Translations under genes and position numbers: made by a program
NCBI GenBank assembly: GCA_903853735.1
Contig: CAINUH010000233.1
Coordinates: 1 to 14,661, forward strand
Reading direction: 5' to 3'
From: an uncultured Desulfomonile sp.
GTDB lineage: Bacteria > Desulfobacterota > Desulfomonilia > Desulfomonilales > Desulfomonilaceae
Length of the DNA: 14,661 nt
Notes under the pieces: model-generated
Databases searched by the model: none
Told to the model about the DNA's origin: nothing
The model's input: the letters and a program-made list of their open reading frames with translations, nothing else
Part shown: piece by piece, positions 13,880 to 14,661 of the stretch
How positions within the stretch are numbered: the first letter of the stretch is position 1
Layout of the letters: every line of letters begins with the position of its first letter

Positions 13880-14661
13880 GTGGAACCCATAGAGTCCCTG
13901 AGACAACTCAAGCAAATCAACATTGATTATTATACTGCCGCCCACATGGCTAGACAGAACGACAAATTTGTGGCTTACGTAAATGCTTTCACTCCTGTCG
14001 AACTGCTCTACGCGATGGACGTGGTACCCATTTACCCAGAAAACCATGCAGTTATATTAGGCGCACGAAAGTTATCCTCGGAAACGGCCGCAGCGGCAGA
14101 GGGCATGGGCTATTCTATGGATCTTTGTTCGTACGCCAGATGCGATCTCGGTTCCATAAGGATCGGAGTGAGTCCTACCTGGGGATTACCCAAGCCGGAC
14201 TTGCTGCTCGTTTCAAACAGTCAGTGCGGAACGTTAACCAAATGGTTTGAGGTTCTCAGCAGGCTGTATCATGCGCCCATGTTTTTGATAGACGTGCCCC
14301 ACTCAGGAAGAGGAGAACGAGATGAGGCCGCCGAGAAATATGTGAGAACTCAACTTGAGGATCTGGTGTCGGTAATTGAAGGTATAACGGGCAAAACTTT
14401 GGATCACGCCAGACTGAAGGAGACAATCGGCTTGTCACAGGAGGCCTCCAGGCTTTGGACCAAGGTGCTCGAGACAGGCAAAAGCATACCGTCTCCCATT
14501 TCGGTATTCGATCAGTTCATCTCTATGGCTCCTATTGTGGCCCAAAGAGGAACCAGTGTTCCAGTTGACTTTTACGGCTCGTTGCTGGAGGAACTCGAGC
14601 ACCGGGTGAAGGATGGCGTCGGTGCCGTGAAAAAGGAACGCTTCAGGTTGTTTTGGGACAA
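13880..14661 (+). CDS. BcrB/BadE-like subunit, 5' part (truncated by window end)
   Basis: A frame starting at GTG 13880 stays open for 260 codons to the window end; it was missed by start-codon rules that need ATG. GGAGG (13866-13870) is 9 bases upstream. The peptide aligns by eye with Thauera BcrB: FTPVELLYAMDVVPIYPEN (37-55), GYSMDLCSYARCDLG (77-91), LLLVSNSQCGTLTKWFEVL (108-126) and SPISVFDQFISMAPI (205-219). Cys83 and Cys116 match the conserved BcrB cysteines; Cys88 is an additional one in place of an Ala. BcrB is about 430 residues, so roughly 170 remain outside the window, including the last cysteine region (NSIKSCNSF in BcrB). It forms the two-subunit catalytic part with the preceding gene's product, carrying a second iron-sulfur cluster. 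Assignment to the family is firm; the start codon is well supported by the ribosome site. Confidence 0.88.
   Translation, partial: MEPIESLRQLKQINIDYYTAAHMARQNDKFVAYVNAFTPVELLYAMDVVPIYPENHAVILGARKLSSETAAAAEGMGYSMDLCSYARCDLGSIRIGVSPTWGLPKPDLLLVSNSQCGTLTKWFEVLSRLYHAPMFLIDVPHSGRGERDEAAEKYVRTQLEDLVSVIEGITGKTLDHARLKETIGLSQEASRLWTKVLETGKSIPSPISVFDQFISMAPIVAQRGTSVPVDFYGSLLEELEHRVKDGVGAVKKERFRLFWD

Noticed and set aside
1..14661. tRNA, rRNA, CRISPR arrays, insertion sequences or phage genes
   Set aside because: No clover-leaf sequence, repeat-spacer pattern, transposase, integrase or terminal inverted repeat was seen on either strand.

Overview
The window looks like chromosomal DNA of an anaerobic, metabolically versatile bacterium, most likely a member of the Desulfobacterota (the old Deltaproteobacteria, Desulfomonile/Syntrophobacter-like). 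This is an inference from content: a BcrC/BcrB-type radical dehydratase/reductase pair, a B12-binding radical SAM protein, an LsrF-type aldolase and a PpiD-type periplasmic foldase, in roughly 50% GC DNA with good Shine-Dalgarno sites. I could not run any search, so the taxonomy is tentative.

Layout. (1) 1-2111: the last 49 codons of a DNA translocase FtsK on the + strand, convergent with a 633-residue PpiD-like membrane-anchored peptidyl-prolyl isomerase on the - strand. (2) 2112-4560: a compact divergent promoter region (two sigma70-like promoters back to back, and a 9-bp inverted repeat over the ppiD start site), then an LsrF-type class I aldolase/thiolase, a zinc-dependent medium-chain dehydrogenase and, directly after it, the in-frame C-terminal remnant of an M24 (Xaa-Pro aminopeptidase-type) peptidase. 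(3) 4597-7573, - strand: a multi-pass membrane protein that looks like a GT-C glycosyltransferase, preceded by a metallo-beta-lactamase-fold hydrolase. (4) 7782-14661, + strand: a run of small-molecule and CoA-thioester genes: a small cupin, a crotonase-family enzyme, a B12-binding radical SAM enzyme, a TIM-barrel amidohydrolase, a short-chain dehydrogenase, and two subunits of the benzoyl-CoA reductase / 2-hydroxyacyl-CoA dehydratase family, the second cut by the window edge.

How the genes may work together. The last block is the most interesting part. A crotonase, an SDR and a BcrC-BcrB-like pair together resemble anaerobic aromatic or alicyclic acyl-CoA pathways (compare badDE, badK and badH of Rhodopseudomonas), or a 2-hydroxyacyl-CoA dehydration pathway. 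Here they lie with a B12-binding radical SAM enzyme and an amidohydrolase, which are not part of the canonical pathways. Several of these enzymes carry substitutions at positions normally considered catalytic: the crotonase lacks both hydratase glutamates, the SDR has Thr for the catalytic Ser, the amidohydrolase appears to lack the beta-5 His, and the cupin lacks the second His of motif 1. This suggests a specialised or undescribed acyl-CoA pathway, but the substrate cannot be read from the sequence, and gaps of 94-358 bases mean that one operon is not proven.
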